Assembly: GCF_018614205.1 (NCBI RefSeq)
Contig: NZ_JAGGOS010000014.1
Span: forward strand, 44,616-108,615
DNA length: 64,000 bases
Direction: 5' to 3'
Origin: Streptomyces sp. ISL-36
GTDB taxonomy: Bacteria; Actinomycetota; Actinomycetes; Streptomycetales; Streptomycetaceae
In this document: positions 6,817 to 16,700 of the stretch, piece by piece
Position numbering within the stretch: the first letter of the stretch is position 1
How the letters are laid out: each line of letters starts with the position of its first letter
The notes under the pieces: generated by a model
What the model was told of the DNA's origin: nothing
The model's input: only the letters and a program-made list of their open reading frames with translations
The model's database searches: none
Program-made: the position numbers and the translations under genes

Positions 6817-9594
6817 ATGTCTCATCACGGCAAAAGCGCCGACGACGACCGGCGGGCGAAGCAGCCAGCCAAGGCATCGGGCATGCCGGTGCCGGGGACT
6901 TCCGGCACGTCCCCCGAGCCGACAACCGCAAGGGCGGGCGAGATGCCGGTCCCGGGTATGCAGACAGCAGCCGGGAGCCCCGCGGCAGGGCACATGCCGA
7001 CTCCCGGCATGAAGTCGGCGGCGGCAACCGGCGGGTCCCGCGAGATGCCGATGCCGGGGATGCACGCCCCGTCCGCCGGCGGAGCGATGCCCATGCCGTC
7101 GGTCGGCATGACCGGCAGGTCGGAACCGACGGGACAAGCACCCCAGGGCAGCAAGCCTCCGCAAGGCGACGAGCCGCCGCCGTTCCCGAACGGTGGTACC
7201 CCCGCTGTGTCTCGCTTCGGCGGGCCCGGGGGCACCCTCCCGAGCGGTCCGTCGTACAAGCCGGGCGTCGTCGAGGTGGAGTTCCGTGAGGGCGTCACCC
7301 CGGACATCACCCAGCCCCCGGACGGCGCGCCTCCCGAGGTCCGCAGCGTCGCCGAAGGACCACTCGACGAGTTCAACCGCATCCTGGCAGACAACAGCCT
7401 CGTCAGGGCGGAATCGACATTCCTGATCACACCGCAGGAAGCCACTTCGCTGCATGCGCGCGCGGCCTCGGAGGGCTTCGACACTCCTCACCTGTCGCGG
7501 TTCGTCACTCTGCACTTCGCCGACGAGGCGGACACGGTCGCGATCGCGGCGCGCCTCGACGCGCTTCCCGAGGTGGAGCGGGCGATCGCCGTCCCCGTGG
7601 CTCTGCCGCCGACGGTCACGGCGGAACGCCCCGGAGGCGTGACGATGCTCGCCCCGGCGGCTCCACTGGCGGAACCGCTGGTCGGTACGGGCGGGACCGT
7701 GGTGGTGGACACCGCCACCGGCCTGGAGAACCAGTGGTACGTCTTCCGCTGTGGCGTGAACCAGGCGTGGGGGACTTCCACCGGCCGCGAAGTGGTGATC
7801 GCCGATGTCGACTGGGGCTACCGGACCTCGCACAACGACCTCGCCGCGAACATCGCCAAGACGTACAACGCCTTCGACGGCACCACCGACGTAACGAGCG
7901 GTGACGTCTCCCACGGGACCGCCGTCATGGGGCTGGCCGGTGCCGCGGTCAACCATCTCGGCATGGCGGGCGCCGCGTACGACTCCACGCTCTGGGCAGT
8001 GCGGTCGGATTCGGGGACAGGTCCGGCACTCGGCGGAGACGCCTGGGCCCGGGGCATCGACTGGGTGCGTACCACCGACAGCGGCGGCAGGCGCAAGGTC
8101 GTGATCCTCGAAGTCCAGACCGGGGCGTACGGGAACATCGAGTACGTGCCGTCGGTCAACGCGGCCATCAGGACGGCGATCGCCGCGGGAGTGGTCGTCT
8201 GTGTGGCAGCGGGCAACGGAGACCGGGACGCGGGCATCGGCGACGACGGCAGGCCGATCCCGGAGACGGGTTCCATCCTCGTCGGCGCCACGGCATACGA
8301 CGCCACGGTCAACAAGCGTGCGTGGTTCAGTAACTACGGCCCCAGGATCGTCGTGTGCGCACCCGGCGACGACTTGCACGACCTGACCTGCGACAGCAGC
8401 GCCGACACCGCGTACCGCAACGCCTTCGGCGGCACCTCCGGCGCGACGCCGAAGGTCGCCGGTACCGTCGCGCTGATGCTGGCTGCGAACCGCGGTCTCA
8501 CTCACGCCGACGTGCGCCGGATGCTCAAAGCCACTGGGACCGCGGTCACTCCGGACCCGGGCAAGGACATCGGCACGTTCCTCAACGCCGGTGCAGCAGT
8601 ACGGGAGGCCTCCGAGCAGGCGGCCGGACGCATGGAGATCTTCGCTCGTGGTGGCGATCAGGCGCTGTGGCACATGTGGCAGACCGCGCCGAACAACGGC
8701 TGGTCCGGGTGGCAGTCGCTCGGCGGCTGGATCGACATGCTCAGCTACGGCCGTAACTCGGACGGCCGGTTGGAGGTCTTCGCCCGTGGCGCCGACCAGG
8801 CCGTGTGGCACATGTGGCAGACAGCGCCGAACAACGGCTGGTCGGGCTGGGAGTCGCTCGGCGGCTGGATCGACAACCTCAAGATCGGCCAGAACAACGA
8901 TGGCCGGTTGGAGGTCTTCGCCCGCGGAGCCGATGGCGCGGTGTGGCACCTGTGGCAGACCGCCCCCAACGGCACATGGTCGGGTTGGGAGTCGCTCGGC
9001 GGCTGGGTCGACGATCTGGACGTCGGCCGTAACGCGGACGGCCGGTTGGAGGTCTTCGCCCGTGGCGCCGACCAGGCGCTCTGGCACAAGTGGCAGACCG
9101 CACCGGGCGGAGGCTGGTCCGGCTGGGCGTCTCTGGGCGGCTGGATCGACCGTCTCGCGACGGCCCGTAACGCGGACGGCCGGCTGGAGGTCTTCGCCCG
9201 TGGAGCGGATGGCGCCGTGTGGCACATGTGGCAGACCGCGCCGAACAACGGCTGGTCCGGGTGGGAGTCCCTGGGCGGTTGGATCGACATGCTGGCTCTC
9301 GGTCGCAATTCCGACGGCCGGTTGGAGGTCTTCGCCCGTGGCGCCGACCAGGCCGTGTGGCACATGTGGCAGACCGCGCCGAACAACGGCTGGTCGGGTT
9401 GGGGGTCACTCGGCGGCTGGGTCGACGATCTGGAGCTCAGCAAGAACGCGGACGGCCGGTTGGAGGTCTTCGCCCGTGGAGCCGATGGCGCCGTGTGGCA
9501 CATGTGGCAGACCGCGCCGAACAACGGCTGGTCCGGCTGGGAGTCCCTCGGCGGTTGGATCGACCGGCTCGCCGTGGCCGAGAACACGCCCTGA
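6817..9594 (+). CDS. S8 subtilisin-like protease with C-terminal PLL-type beta-propeller
   Basis: 925 residues; strong ribosome site AGGAGG. No signal peptide or membrane segment is visible: the N-terminus is hydrophilic (MSHHGKSADDDRRAKQPAKA). Residues about 20-100 are low-complexity with five copies of a motif like MPVPG, MPTPGM or MPMPGM. The protease domain spans about 320-600, with Asp332 (in DVDWGY), His366 (SHGTAVMG), oxyanion Asn467 (AAGNGD) and Ser541 (GGTSGATPKVAG), so the triad is complete. Residues 604-925 are seven near-identical blades of the form GRLEVFARGADQAVWHMWQ, then W-S-G-W-E-S-L-G-G-W, a pattern of lectin-like (PLL/tachylectin-type) propellers that can bind glycans. Secretion route and substrate are unknown. 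Confidence 0.9.
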   Translation: MSHHGKSADDDRRAKQPAKASGMPVPGTSGTSPEPTTARAGEMPVPGMQTAAGSPAAGHMPTPGMKSAAATGGSREMPMPGMHAPSAGGAMPMPSVGMTGRSEPTGQAPQGSKPPQGDEPPPFPNGGTPAVSRFGGPGGTLPSGPSYKPGVVEVEFREGVTPDITQPPDGAPPEVRSVAEGPLDEFNRILADNSLVRAESTFLITPQEATSLHARAASEGFDTPHLSRFVTLHFADEADTVAIAARLDALPEVERAIAVPVALPPTVTAERPGGVTMLAPAAPLAEPLVGTGGTVVVDTATGLENQWYVFRCGVNQAWGTSTGREVVIADVDWGYRTSHNDLAANIAKTYNAFDGTTDVTSGDVSHGTAVMGLAGAAVNHLGMAGAAYDSTLWAVRSDSGTGPALGGDAWARGIDWVRTTDSGGRRKVVILEVQTGAYGNIEYVPSVNAAIRTAIAAGVVVCVAAGNGDRDAGIGDDGRPIPETGSILVGATAYDATVNKRAWFSNYGPRIVVCAPGDDLHDLTCDSSADTAYRNAFGGTSGATPKVAGTVALMLAANRGLTHADVRRMLKATGTAVTPDPGKDIGTFLNAGAAVREASEQAAGRMEIFARGGDQALWHMWQTAPNNGWSGWQSLGGWIDMLSYGRNSDGRLEVFARGADQAVWHMWQTAPNNGWSGWESLGGWIDNLKIGQNNDGRLEVFARGADGAVWHLWQTAPNGTWSGWESLGGWVDDLDVGRNADGRLEVFARGADQALWHKWQTAPGGGWSGWASLGGWIDRLATARNADGRLEVFARGADGAVWHMWQTAPNNGWSGWESLGGWIDMLALGRNSDGRLEVFARGADQAVWHMWQTAPNNGWSGWGSLGGWVDDLELSKNADGRLEVFARGADGAVWHMWQTAPNNGWSGWESLGGWIDRLAVAENTP
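8623..9585 (+). repeat. Seven tandem coding repeats of about 138 bp (propeller blades)
   Basis: Seven in-frame units of about 46 codons, each starting near GGCCGGTTGGAGGTCTTCGC and ending with the codons for GGWID or GGWVD. Nucleotide identity between units is very high, including synonymous positions, which implies recent duplication or ongoing homogenisation. Such arrays can change copy number by recombination. Confidence 0.85.
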
Positions 9595-9626
9595 GCGCCA
9601 CCGCTGATCGACCGATCCGAAGGACG

Positions 9627-9651
9627 CGGAGGTTGGCGGATACCAAGAGGG
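9627..9651. repeat. Second copy of the 25-bp element of 2970-2994
   Basis: 24 of 25 bases match the copy at 2970-2994 in the same orientation (one T/C difference). It lies between the convergent subtilase and FG-GAP genes, just before a terminator hairpin. The two copies flank the M64, XRE and subtilase genes. Possible remnant of an attachment site, a small mobile element or a shared 3' regulatory sequence. Confidence 0.6.
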
Positions 9652-9663
9652 GGCTGCTAAGCC

Positions 9664-9699
9664 GAGTAGGCCCCCGCCCTCTGGGGCGACGGCCTACTC
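9664..9699. terminator. Bidirectional terminator hairpin
   Basis: GAGTAGGCC (9664-9672) pairs perfectly with GGCCTACTC (9691-9699), with an inner CCCC/GGGG pairing. It sits between the convergent genes ending at 9594 (+) and 9719 (-). Confidence 0.65.
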
Positions 9700-9718
9700 G
9701 TGGGAAAGGGACCCGGTC

Positions 9719-12700
9719 TCAGCCGATGGCGAGGCGTGTCTTCCAGTAGCTCGTCGGAGGGATGATCTCGGTTCCGGAGCCGGGGAGAACGGTCCTGGCA
9801 CCCGCATACAGGCGGACGCTGCCATTGGCGGGAACGGTCCAGACGTCGGGGATCCCGTCGCCCGTCACGTCGGGAGTGCCGATGAGGCGGGGGATGCTGG
9901 TGCTGGACCACCCGGCGGAGCCGTAGACGGTGTCGGCTCCGTCCTTGGAACCGGCCGCTGTCGCCAGAGAGTTGAGGTCCACCCCTCCACCGGCGGCGGG
10001 CTTGCCCTTGCGCAGCAGCAGGCGCCCGGATTCCTGCCGGAAGACGAGGTCGGTCACCGCGTCACCGTCGATGTCGAGTGCGGTGACGATGTCCTGGGTG
10101 TTCCACGGGGTGGTGGCGATCTGCTGTGCCTGCAGGACGCTGGCTCCGTGGTAGCCGGTGAAGGCCCACAGGGTGTCACCGACCGTGACGAGGAAGTCGG
10201 CCCTGCCGTCGCCCGTCATGTCGCCCGCCGACATGATCTGGGTGAACGCGCCGGGGCTGGGCGCGTTGGCAGGCAGCAGGATCTCTCGACGCTTGTCGAC
10301 GTTCACCGCCCCGTATCCGTCACCGGGATAGACCCACAGCTTGTCGCCGAGCCGGACCACGAGGTCCTGCAGACCGTCGCCGCCGTAGATGTCACCGTTG
10401 TGGGTGATCAACGGGTTGTTCTTGAAGTGGCCGTTGGGCGCGCCTATGTAGGCTGGCAGGTTGTCACCGGTGGGATCCTTGTCCGGGTTGCCGCGGTAGG
10501 CGCCGGACATGGAGTAGCCGAGCCTGCCGCTGGGCCTGGTGACGTCCGAGGTCTGACCGAGGGAGGGGTAGAGGGCGAGGTTGCCGCCTTCGGTGACGAC
10601 CATGAGGTCGGGGAGCTTGTCGCCGGTGAAGTCGCCCGGTGCGTCGGCCTCGTCGCGGGGGGTGACGTAGAAGAAGTACTTGGTCGCCTCGGATACGTTG
10701 CCCGCTTGGTCGACGGTACGCACGTAGAGGACGTTGGGACCGGCGGTGGGCGGCTTCAGGTCGGAGACGGTGGTCTCGATGCTGGGCGACGTACCGGCGG
10801 TGCGCGGCGTGGAGAAGTTGTAGGCGGCGCCGTTGAAGCTGTACTCGTACCTGACGACGTCGCTGTTCAGCGCGCGGAGGTGGAAGGTACCGGGCGAGCC
10901 GAACTTGACGGTGCTCCAGATGGTGTCCTCGGCGTCGTTGGCGAAGCCGTTCTCCTTGGCGTCGGCGTTGGGGAACACGTCCGAGCGGACCTTGGGCGGC
11001 TTCGGCGCCGCGGTGTCGAGGACGAAGCGGCAGGGCGTTTTCGCGGGCGAGTAGGAGGAGGTGGCGTTCGCGGCGTCGACCGCCCTGACCCGCCATGAGT
11101 AGAGCGTGTTGTTGGTGAGGTTGGCCGTGGAGAACGCGGGAGTGGTCCGAAGGGCCTCCGACGTGCTGCCGCCGACGGAAACCGTGCCGGCACCCTTGAG
11201 GAGGTCCTTGGTCGTGTCCCACTGGCCGGTCGGCCACAGGTCGAAGTCGAACTCCTTGAGGTTCGAATCCGCGTCGGTGGCCTTCGCCGTGAAGTACACG
11301 CTGCCGGCGCCCATGCGGACGTACGGCGGAGTCGTCGTGCACTTGGCTTCCGGGCCGAGGTCGAGGTTGGTCGGCGGGGTCGGCCTGCGGTTGTAGACGA
11401 GGACCAGGACCGGACCGTTCTCGCCGTTGGCCTGGAACTTCTTCCAGGCGTACTGGGACTTCTCGTTACCGGCGCGAAGCCCGAAAGTGATGCTGTTCCA
11501 GCTGCCGTCGGCGGCCTGCTGCGCGGTCTTCTTCACGTCGAAAGTCTCGTACGCGTCGCGGCACCCGGACTTGTATCCATGGGCGAAACTGCGTGAGGCG
11601 ATCTGGTTTCCGTCGTGCAGCTTGGGGGCGTTCTTCCAGTTGGTCTTCGAGCTGATCTTCCCGGACAGGTGTACCGTCATCTGGCGCGCGCTGCACGACC
11701 AGGAGTAGGTCTCCAACAGGCGGAGCTTCGCGCTGGAGATGACCGTTCCCCGTAGAGCGGGGTCGAAGTCGATGGTGAAGAAGGACCGAGAGGTGCCCCA
11801 GGTGTCGGACTCGAATCCGACGCGCGCCTCGTGCGTCCCACCCTTGTTGAAGTTGCGCCCGTTGTAGAACGTGGCCTGGGGGTGGCGGCTGTAGGCGGTC
11901 GTCCAGTTCTGGGTGTGCTTGGTCACCGAGGGGTCGATGAACACGGGGTAGACGGTCGCCGGATCGGCCAGGAAGTCAGGGTCGGGAGTCAGGGTCCACT
12001 GGTCGGCGGCGAGGTCGGCCTCGACCAGGGCGCCACGGGTGTCGGGGCCGGGACCGTCGAGCGCGGGCAGCGCGAGCGTGGCGGCGGAACCGCTCTGCGA
12101 GGGCGCGGGTGTGGGTTCGGTGGGGACCGGCGGAAGCGACGGCTCCGAGACGGCCGGCGCCGGTTCCTCGGAGGCAGCGGGCAGCACCTCGGACTCGGCG
12201 TCGGTCTGCTCGTCCGACTCGACGTCGCTGTCGCTCGTTGCCGTCACGGTGGGTTCCGGCTCGGTGCTCGGCGTGGTGGTGGGCGGCGCCTCGGGGGCGG
12301 TCGGCTGGGAACTCGCCCCGACCTGGCCGTCGGTGACCGCCGGCTGCCCCGTGCTGTCCCACATGAGCGGCGAGGGGGAGAGCGCGACCTCGTCGCCGTT
12401 CTTGTTCTCGGCGGACACGATGTCGGAGAGCGGGTCGACGCGGAACAGCAGGGTCGGCGACGTCAGACCGTAGGTGAGCTGGGCGACGCGCGGGTCCGCC
12501 GCGGCCTGGCGGTTCTTGACCACCAGCAGCTGGGCGAACCCGCCGTCGTCGGCGGTCAGCACCAGGTCAGCGCCCGGAAGGATCTCCGGGTAGAGGATGC
12601 GTGAACCGTCGACGATCGGGGTGGGGATCGGTCCGGGCCAGGTCAGTTGCACGATGCCTTCGCCGACGTCGAGGGAGGCCAGCGGGCTGGATGTCTCCTC

Positions 12701-13180
12701 CACCCGCGTGGGCGCGCCCCGCACGAGAGAGACGCGCTCGACCACACGGGAGGCCCGGTCGTCGTGGCTCGCGGTGTGGGCGGTTCCCGCAGAGAACACC
12801 ATGTGGGTGTTGGTGGCGGCTGGTTCCCAGCCCGCGGTGGTCCGGCGCAGGGTGGTGTCGATCGGCTTCCATACGCCGTCGACCTTCGCCCGGATCGGCG
12901 AGACGTACTGGTGTCGCTCCAGTAGACGGTCGGGGCGGGCGAACGTACTGGAACTCGGGGTGCGCAGCTCGGTGATCTCGACCGGCTTGCCGGTCCTGGC
13001 GGCCCGGCTCATCGCCACGGCCGCCGTGACCTCTTCGACCGCGGGCCGCGGCCGAGGTGCGTGGCCGCTGTCGTCACCACCGCCGAGACCGGCCCAGGTG
13101 ATGCCGGTCGCTGCGATGGCGGTGGCCGCGGCCGCGGCCATGGTGCGACGCCCAGGTCGACGGCGCCAGATGCCCTTCAT
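9719..13180 (-). CDS. Secreted DNRLRE/FN3/FG-GAP repeat surface protein
   Basis: 1153 residues from the ATG at 13180 (MKGIWRRRPGRRTMAAA), preceded by GGGGAG; a longer frame upstream lacks a signal-like start. The N-terminus is a signal peptide (AAAAATAIAATGITWAGLG). A conserved segment (about 60-280; RHQYVSPIRAKVDGVWKPID) is followed by an acidic Ser/Thr/Pro/Glu linker (about 300-370). Next comes a DNRLRE-type beta domain (about 430-620; AYSRHPQATFYNGRNFNKGG). One or two FN3-like domains follow, and the C-terminus has FG-GAP/VCBS repeats (DFTGDKLPDLMVVTEGG, DMTGDGRADFLVTVGD, DVTGDGIPDVWTV). Such proteins commonly accompany RHS genes in Streptomyces, and this one is divergent from the RHS gene at 13740. 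A role in display or assembly of the RHS protein is plausible but unproven. Confidence 0.85.
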   Translation of the reverse strand: MKGIWRRRPGRRTMAAAAATAIAATGITWAGLGGGDDSGHAPRPRPAVEEVTAAVAMSRAARTGKPVEITELRTPSSSTFARPDRLLERHQYVSPIRAKVDGVWKPIDTTLRRTTAGWEPAATNTHMVFSAGTAHTASHDDRASRVVERVSLVRGAPTRVEETSSPLASLDVGEGIVQLTWPGPIPTPIVDGSRILYPEILPGADLVLTADDGGFAQLLVVKNRQAAADPRVAQLTYGLTSPTLLFRVDPLSDIVSAENKNGDEVALSPSPLMWDSTGQPAVTDGQVGASSQPTAPEAPPTTTPSTEPEPTVTATSDSDVESDEQTDAESEVLPAASEEPAPAVSEPSLPPVPTEPTPAPSQSGSAATLALPALDGPGPDTRGALVEADLAADQWTLTPDPDFLADPATVYPVFIDPSVTKHTQNWTTAYSRHPQATFYNGRNFNKGGTHEARVGFESDTWGTSRSFFTIDFDPALRGTVISSAKLRLLETYSWSCSARQMTVHLSGKISSKTNWKNAPKLHDGNQIASRSFAHGYKSGCRDAYETFDVKKTAQQAADGSWNSITFGLRAGNEKSQYAWKKFQANGENGPVLVLVYNRRPTPPTNLDLGPEAKCTTTPPYVRMGAGSVYFTAKATDADSNLKEFDFDLWPTGQWDTTKDLLKGAGTVSVGGSTSEALRTTPAFSTANLTNNTLYSWRVRAVDAANATSSYSPAKTPCRFVLDTAAPKPPKVRSDVFPNADAKENGFANDAEDTIWSTVKFGSPGTFHLRALNSDVVRYEYSFNGAAYNFSTPRTAGTSPSIETTVSDLKPPTAGPNVLYVRTVDQAGNVSEATKYFFYVTPRDEADAPGDFTGDKLPDLMVVTEGGNLALYPSLGQTSDVTRPSGRLGYSMSGAYRGNPDKDPTGDNLPAYIGAPNGHFKNNPLITHNGDIYGGDGLQDLVVRLGDKLWVYPGDGYGAVNVDKRREILLPANAPSPGAFTQIMSAGDMTGDGRADFLVTVGDTLWAFTGYHGASVLQAQQIATTPWNTQDIVTALDIDGDAVTDLVFRQESGRLLLRKGKPAAGGGVDLNSLATAAGSKDGADTVYGSAGWSSTSIPRLIGTPDVTGDGIPDVWTVPANGSVRLYAGARTVLPGSGTEIIPPTSYWKTRLAIG

Positions 13181-13739
13181 TCGGGACTGCTCCCCTTCCC
13201 CCCTCGTACCGGGCGCACAGTCGCGCCGGTGCACTGCGGCCCCGGCCATGACACCTCCGGCGAACGACGACGGGGGTGTGGGCAGGGCATGGCGGGGCGA
13301 GCAGCGTGCAGATCATGGCCCATCGAGGCGGACCCGTCACCCCGCCCGCCGGGCCCCGCAGTGGGAAGACTCGTGCCGCGCACACGGGCGCTGTGTGCCG
13401 CGCGAGCCGACGCAGCGGAACCCGCTGGGGCATCATGGCGTGAATCTGGCATGGCAAAACAGGACAACATCACATGAAAGCACGGCCGTTGCGTTGATGA
13501 TGTGGTCAATTGGGCGGGAATGCTGCTTTGGTTGGCGGAGATTCCACGCCATCTGAATAGGTTCAAGAGTCGCGTTGAACTCGCTGTGGGGCTATGCGCC
13601 ACCTATGCGGCGTGATGATCACCACACCCCCACCTCATCTGTGGCGGATCTTCATCGCGAGGCCACAGAATCTGCGCCATCTGCCGTCACGCGTGGTCCA
13701 GTCGGGTCCCGCTCAATGTGGTCCGGGGGGACCTTCACC
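13181..13739. other. Divergent promoter region between FG-GAP and RHS genes
   Basis: 559 bp between the two divergent secreted-protein genes. The section 13470-13640 is clearly lower in GC than its surroundings, as expected for promoters. No gene, hairpin or clear -35/-10 pair can be supported. The frame of the RHS gene is open back to 13575, but that part does not look like a signal peptide. Confidence 0.5.
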
Positions 13740-16700
13740 GTGTCTGGTCGTCTTAGGCGTGCGCGCCTTCGTTCCACCCGGAGAGCCGTCGCCGCACTCC
13801 TGGGTGCGGCACTGTTCACGGGGCTGCTGCCGGCCCCAGCTCTCGCGCTTCCCCCGGACCCCGCAACGGCGGAAGTCGGCAGGGAGTCCGTGCAGTTGGA
13901 GAGCCTCCAGCAGGATCGGCCGCTGGAGGGCAAGACTCTCGAGAAGAACCTGGACCGTCTCAAGGCTGACGTACCGGCCGATCAGGCCGAGGCGCCCGCG
14001 GGAACCTCGGTGGCACCCCTCGCCGACAGCGGCCAGGTCACCTTCTCGACCTCCGTCGCCGCCGCCATGGCGTCCGACGGCGACACGGTCACACCGGTCG
14101 AGGACCTGCCCGTCGGGCTGGGGCAGGCCGAAGGGCAGGCGGCACCCACCGGTACCTGGGGCGTCTCGATCGACTCCCACGCGGGCGCGCTGGCCCTGGG
14201 GGTGAACGGAGTCCTCCTGGAGATCGACACCCCGTCGGGCGGCTCCGTTCCCGTCGACGTGCAGCTCGACTACTCCGCGTTCAAGAACCTCTACGGAGCC
14301 GACTGGGCCTCCCGGCTGAAATTCGTGCAGTTCCCGGACTGCTACCTCAGCACCCCGGAGCTCGAGGAGTGCCAGGCCTACACCGAGCTGGCGACCGAGA
14401 ACGACACCAACTCCGAAACCGCCACCGCGACCATCGACCCTGCGGCGGCGAGTACCGAGGCCCCCGCCGCCGACGGCGTCTCGGCCCAGCTGATGGGCGC
14501 CTCGACGCAGGCCGACCCCGCGGGCGACAAGGCCGCCGTCGGCGTGGTCGACTCGGGTGACGGTGCGGGCGGAACGTTCAAGGCGAGCCCGCTGGCCGCC
14601 AGCGGCAAGTGGTCCACCACCGGCTCCTCCGGGGCATTCACCTGGTCGTACCCGATCGCCGTACCGGTCGCACCCGCCGGCCCCACGCCGAAGGTCTCGC
14701 TCGACTACAACTCCCAGACCGTGGACGGCCGGACGGCTGTCACCTCACCTCAGGCCTCGTGGATCGGCGAGGGCTGGAACTACGAGCCGGGCCACATCGA
14801 GCGTCGCTACCGCACGTGTCAGGACGACACGAAGAACATGGCCTCGGGGACGCCCAACAACACGGGGTCGGGCAACAAGACGTCCGACCTGTGCTGGGTC
14901 TCGTACAACGCGGTGATGTCCCTGAACGGCTCGACCACCGAACTGGTCCGCGTCGATGCCGACACCTACCGTCCCGCCCTCGACGACGGCACGCGCATCG
15001 AGCTCAAGACCGGCGGTACCAACGGCGACGACAACGGTGAGTACTGGGTCGTCACCACGGTCGACGGCACCGCCTACCACTTCGGCCTGAACAAGGTCGG
15101 AACAGGTCACGCGGACACCAACTCGGTCTCCACGGTGCCGGTCTTCGGAAACCACCCCGGTGAACCGTGCCACGCCACCGCCTTCGCCGACTCCCGGTGC
15201 GGTGCCGGCAAGCAGCAGGCCTGGCGCTGGGGGCTCGACCGGATCGTCGACGTGCACGGCAACGTCATGGTGGTCAACTGGGTTCAGGAATCGAACTACT
15301 ACGCCGTCCGTAAGAAGTTCAAGACTCCCGAGCGCTACCACCGCTTCGCCTACGCCTCCTCCATCGAGTACGGTCTGCGGCTCTCCGACCTCACCAAGCC
15401 CGCGGCCGTGATCGAGTTCGCCACGCAGCAGCGCTGCCTGCAGTCCGTCGAGGTCTGCTCCGCCACGAATTTCGACAAGACCGACGACCCCGGTGCCTAC
15501 CGTCCCTGGTGGGACACGCCCGGAAACCTCAACTGCAAGTCCACCTCCGACCTCTGCCCGCCGTTCCCCTCCTTCTGGACCCAGCGCCGCCTGGAGTCCA
15601 TCACCACCAAGTCGGAACGCCCGGGACAGACCGGACTCGGCAAGGTGGACACCTACACGCTCCACCAGTCCTTCCCAGCCGAGTGGTACGACACCTCCCC
15701 GGGCCTATGGCTCAACTCCATCACCCGGCGCGGTTTCGGGCCGGGTGACACCACCGGCACCCTCCAGTCGTCCGACGGCGTGAGCTTCGCGCAGTACCAG
15801 GTGGGACCCCGCGATCCTCTGCAGGGTCGGCTTCGTGACCGTCAGCTCCCCAACCTCGTGGCGGGCGACCCCCGTCGCCCCGGCTTCACGCGCCCTCGCA
15901 TCGGCGTGGTCTCCACCGAAGAGGGCGGGGACATCGAGGTCAAGTACACGGGAGGCTGCGCGGCCGAACCCGCGACGGACAAGGAACGCGCCAACGGAAC
16001 CTGCTTCCCTGTGCGTTGGTCCCCGGACGGTGACGAGAAGAAGCCGGCCAAGGCCTGGTTCAACAAGTACGTCGTCGCGAGCGTGGTGGAGACCGACAAG
16101 GTCACCACGCACGGTGTGCCGGTCTACACCCAGTACTCGTACAAGGAACCGGCGTGGAGCCTGAGTGACGACGAGTTCACCAAGCCCTCGCTGAGGACGT
16201 ACAGCGACTGGCGTGGCTACCGCGAAGTCACCACGGTCAAGGGCAAGAAGAACAACATCAAGGCCGGTGACCCCCAGGCCCAGTCCACCTCCACCACCCG
16301 GTACTTCCTCGGCGTCGGCGGCGCCGTCAAGGACTCCGCGGGCAAGTACACCCTCACCGCGGACGACGCCAGACCGTTCGCCGGCAAGACCGCCGAGACC
16401 CTCACCTACGACCGCACCGCGGGCCGGGTCATCAAGCGCGTCCTGAACTTCCCCTGGCTGAAGGAGACGGCCTCGCGCGCCCGGGAGGGTGAGGACGGTA
16501 CGGCGCTCGAACCGCTGAAGGCGTACCGGACCGGAACATCACGCACCGACACCGTCCAGTCGATCGGCGCCTCCTGGCAGAGCGTTCGCACCACGACCGA
16601 GGTCGACGCGACCTACGGGCTCCCGACGCGGTCGGAGACGGCGGTCGTCAAGCCCAACGGCACCGGCGAGGCGTTCAGCGAGCAGCGCTGCACCACCTAC

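Noticed and set aside
6553..9363. A 936-codon reverse frame with repeated DPAAERLPPGPAVVRR-like units
   Set aside because: Exact antisense image of the PLL propeller repeats.
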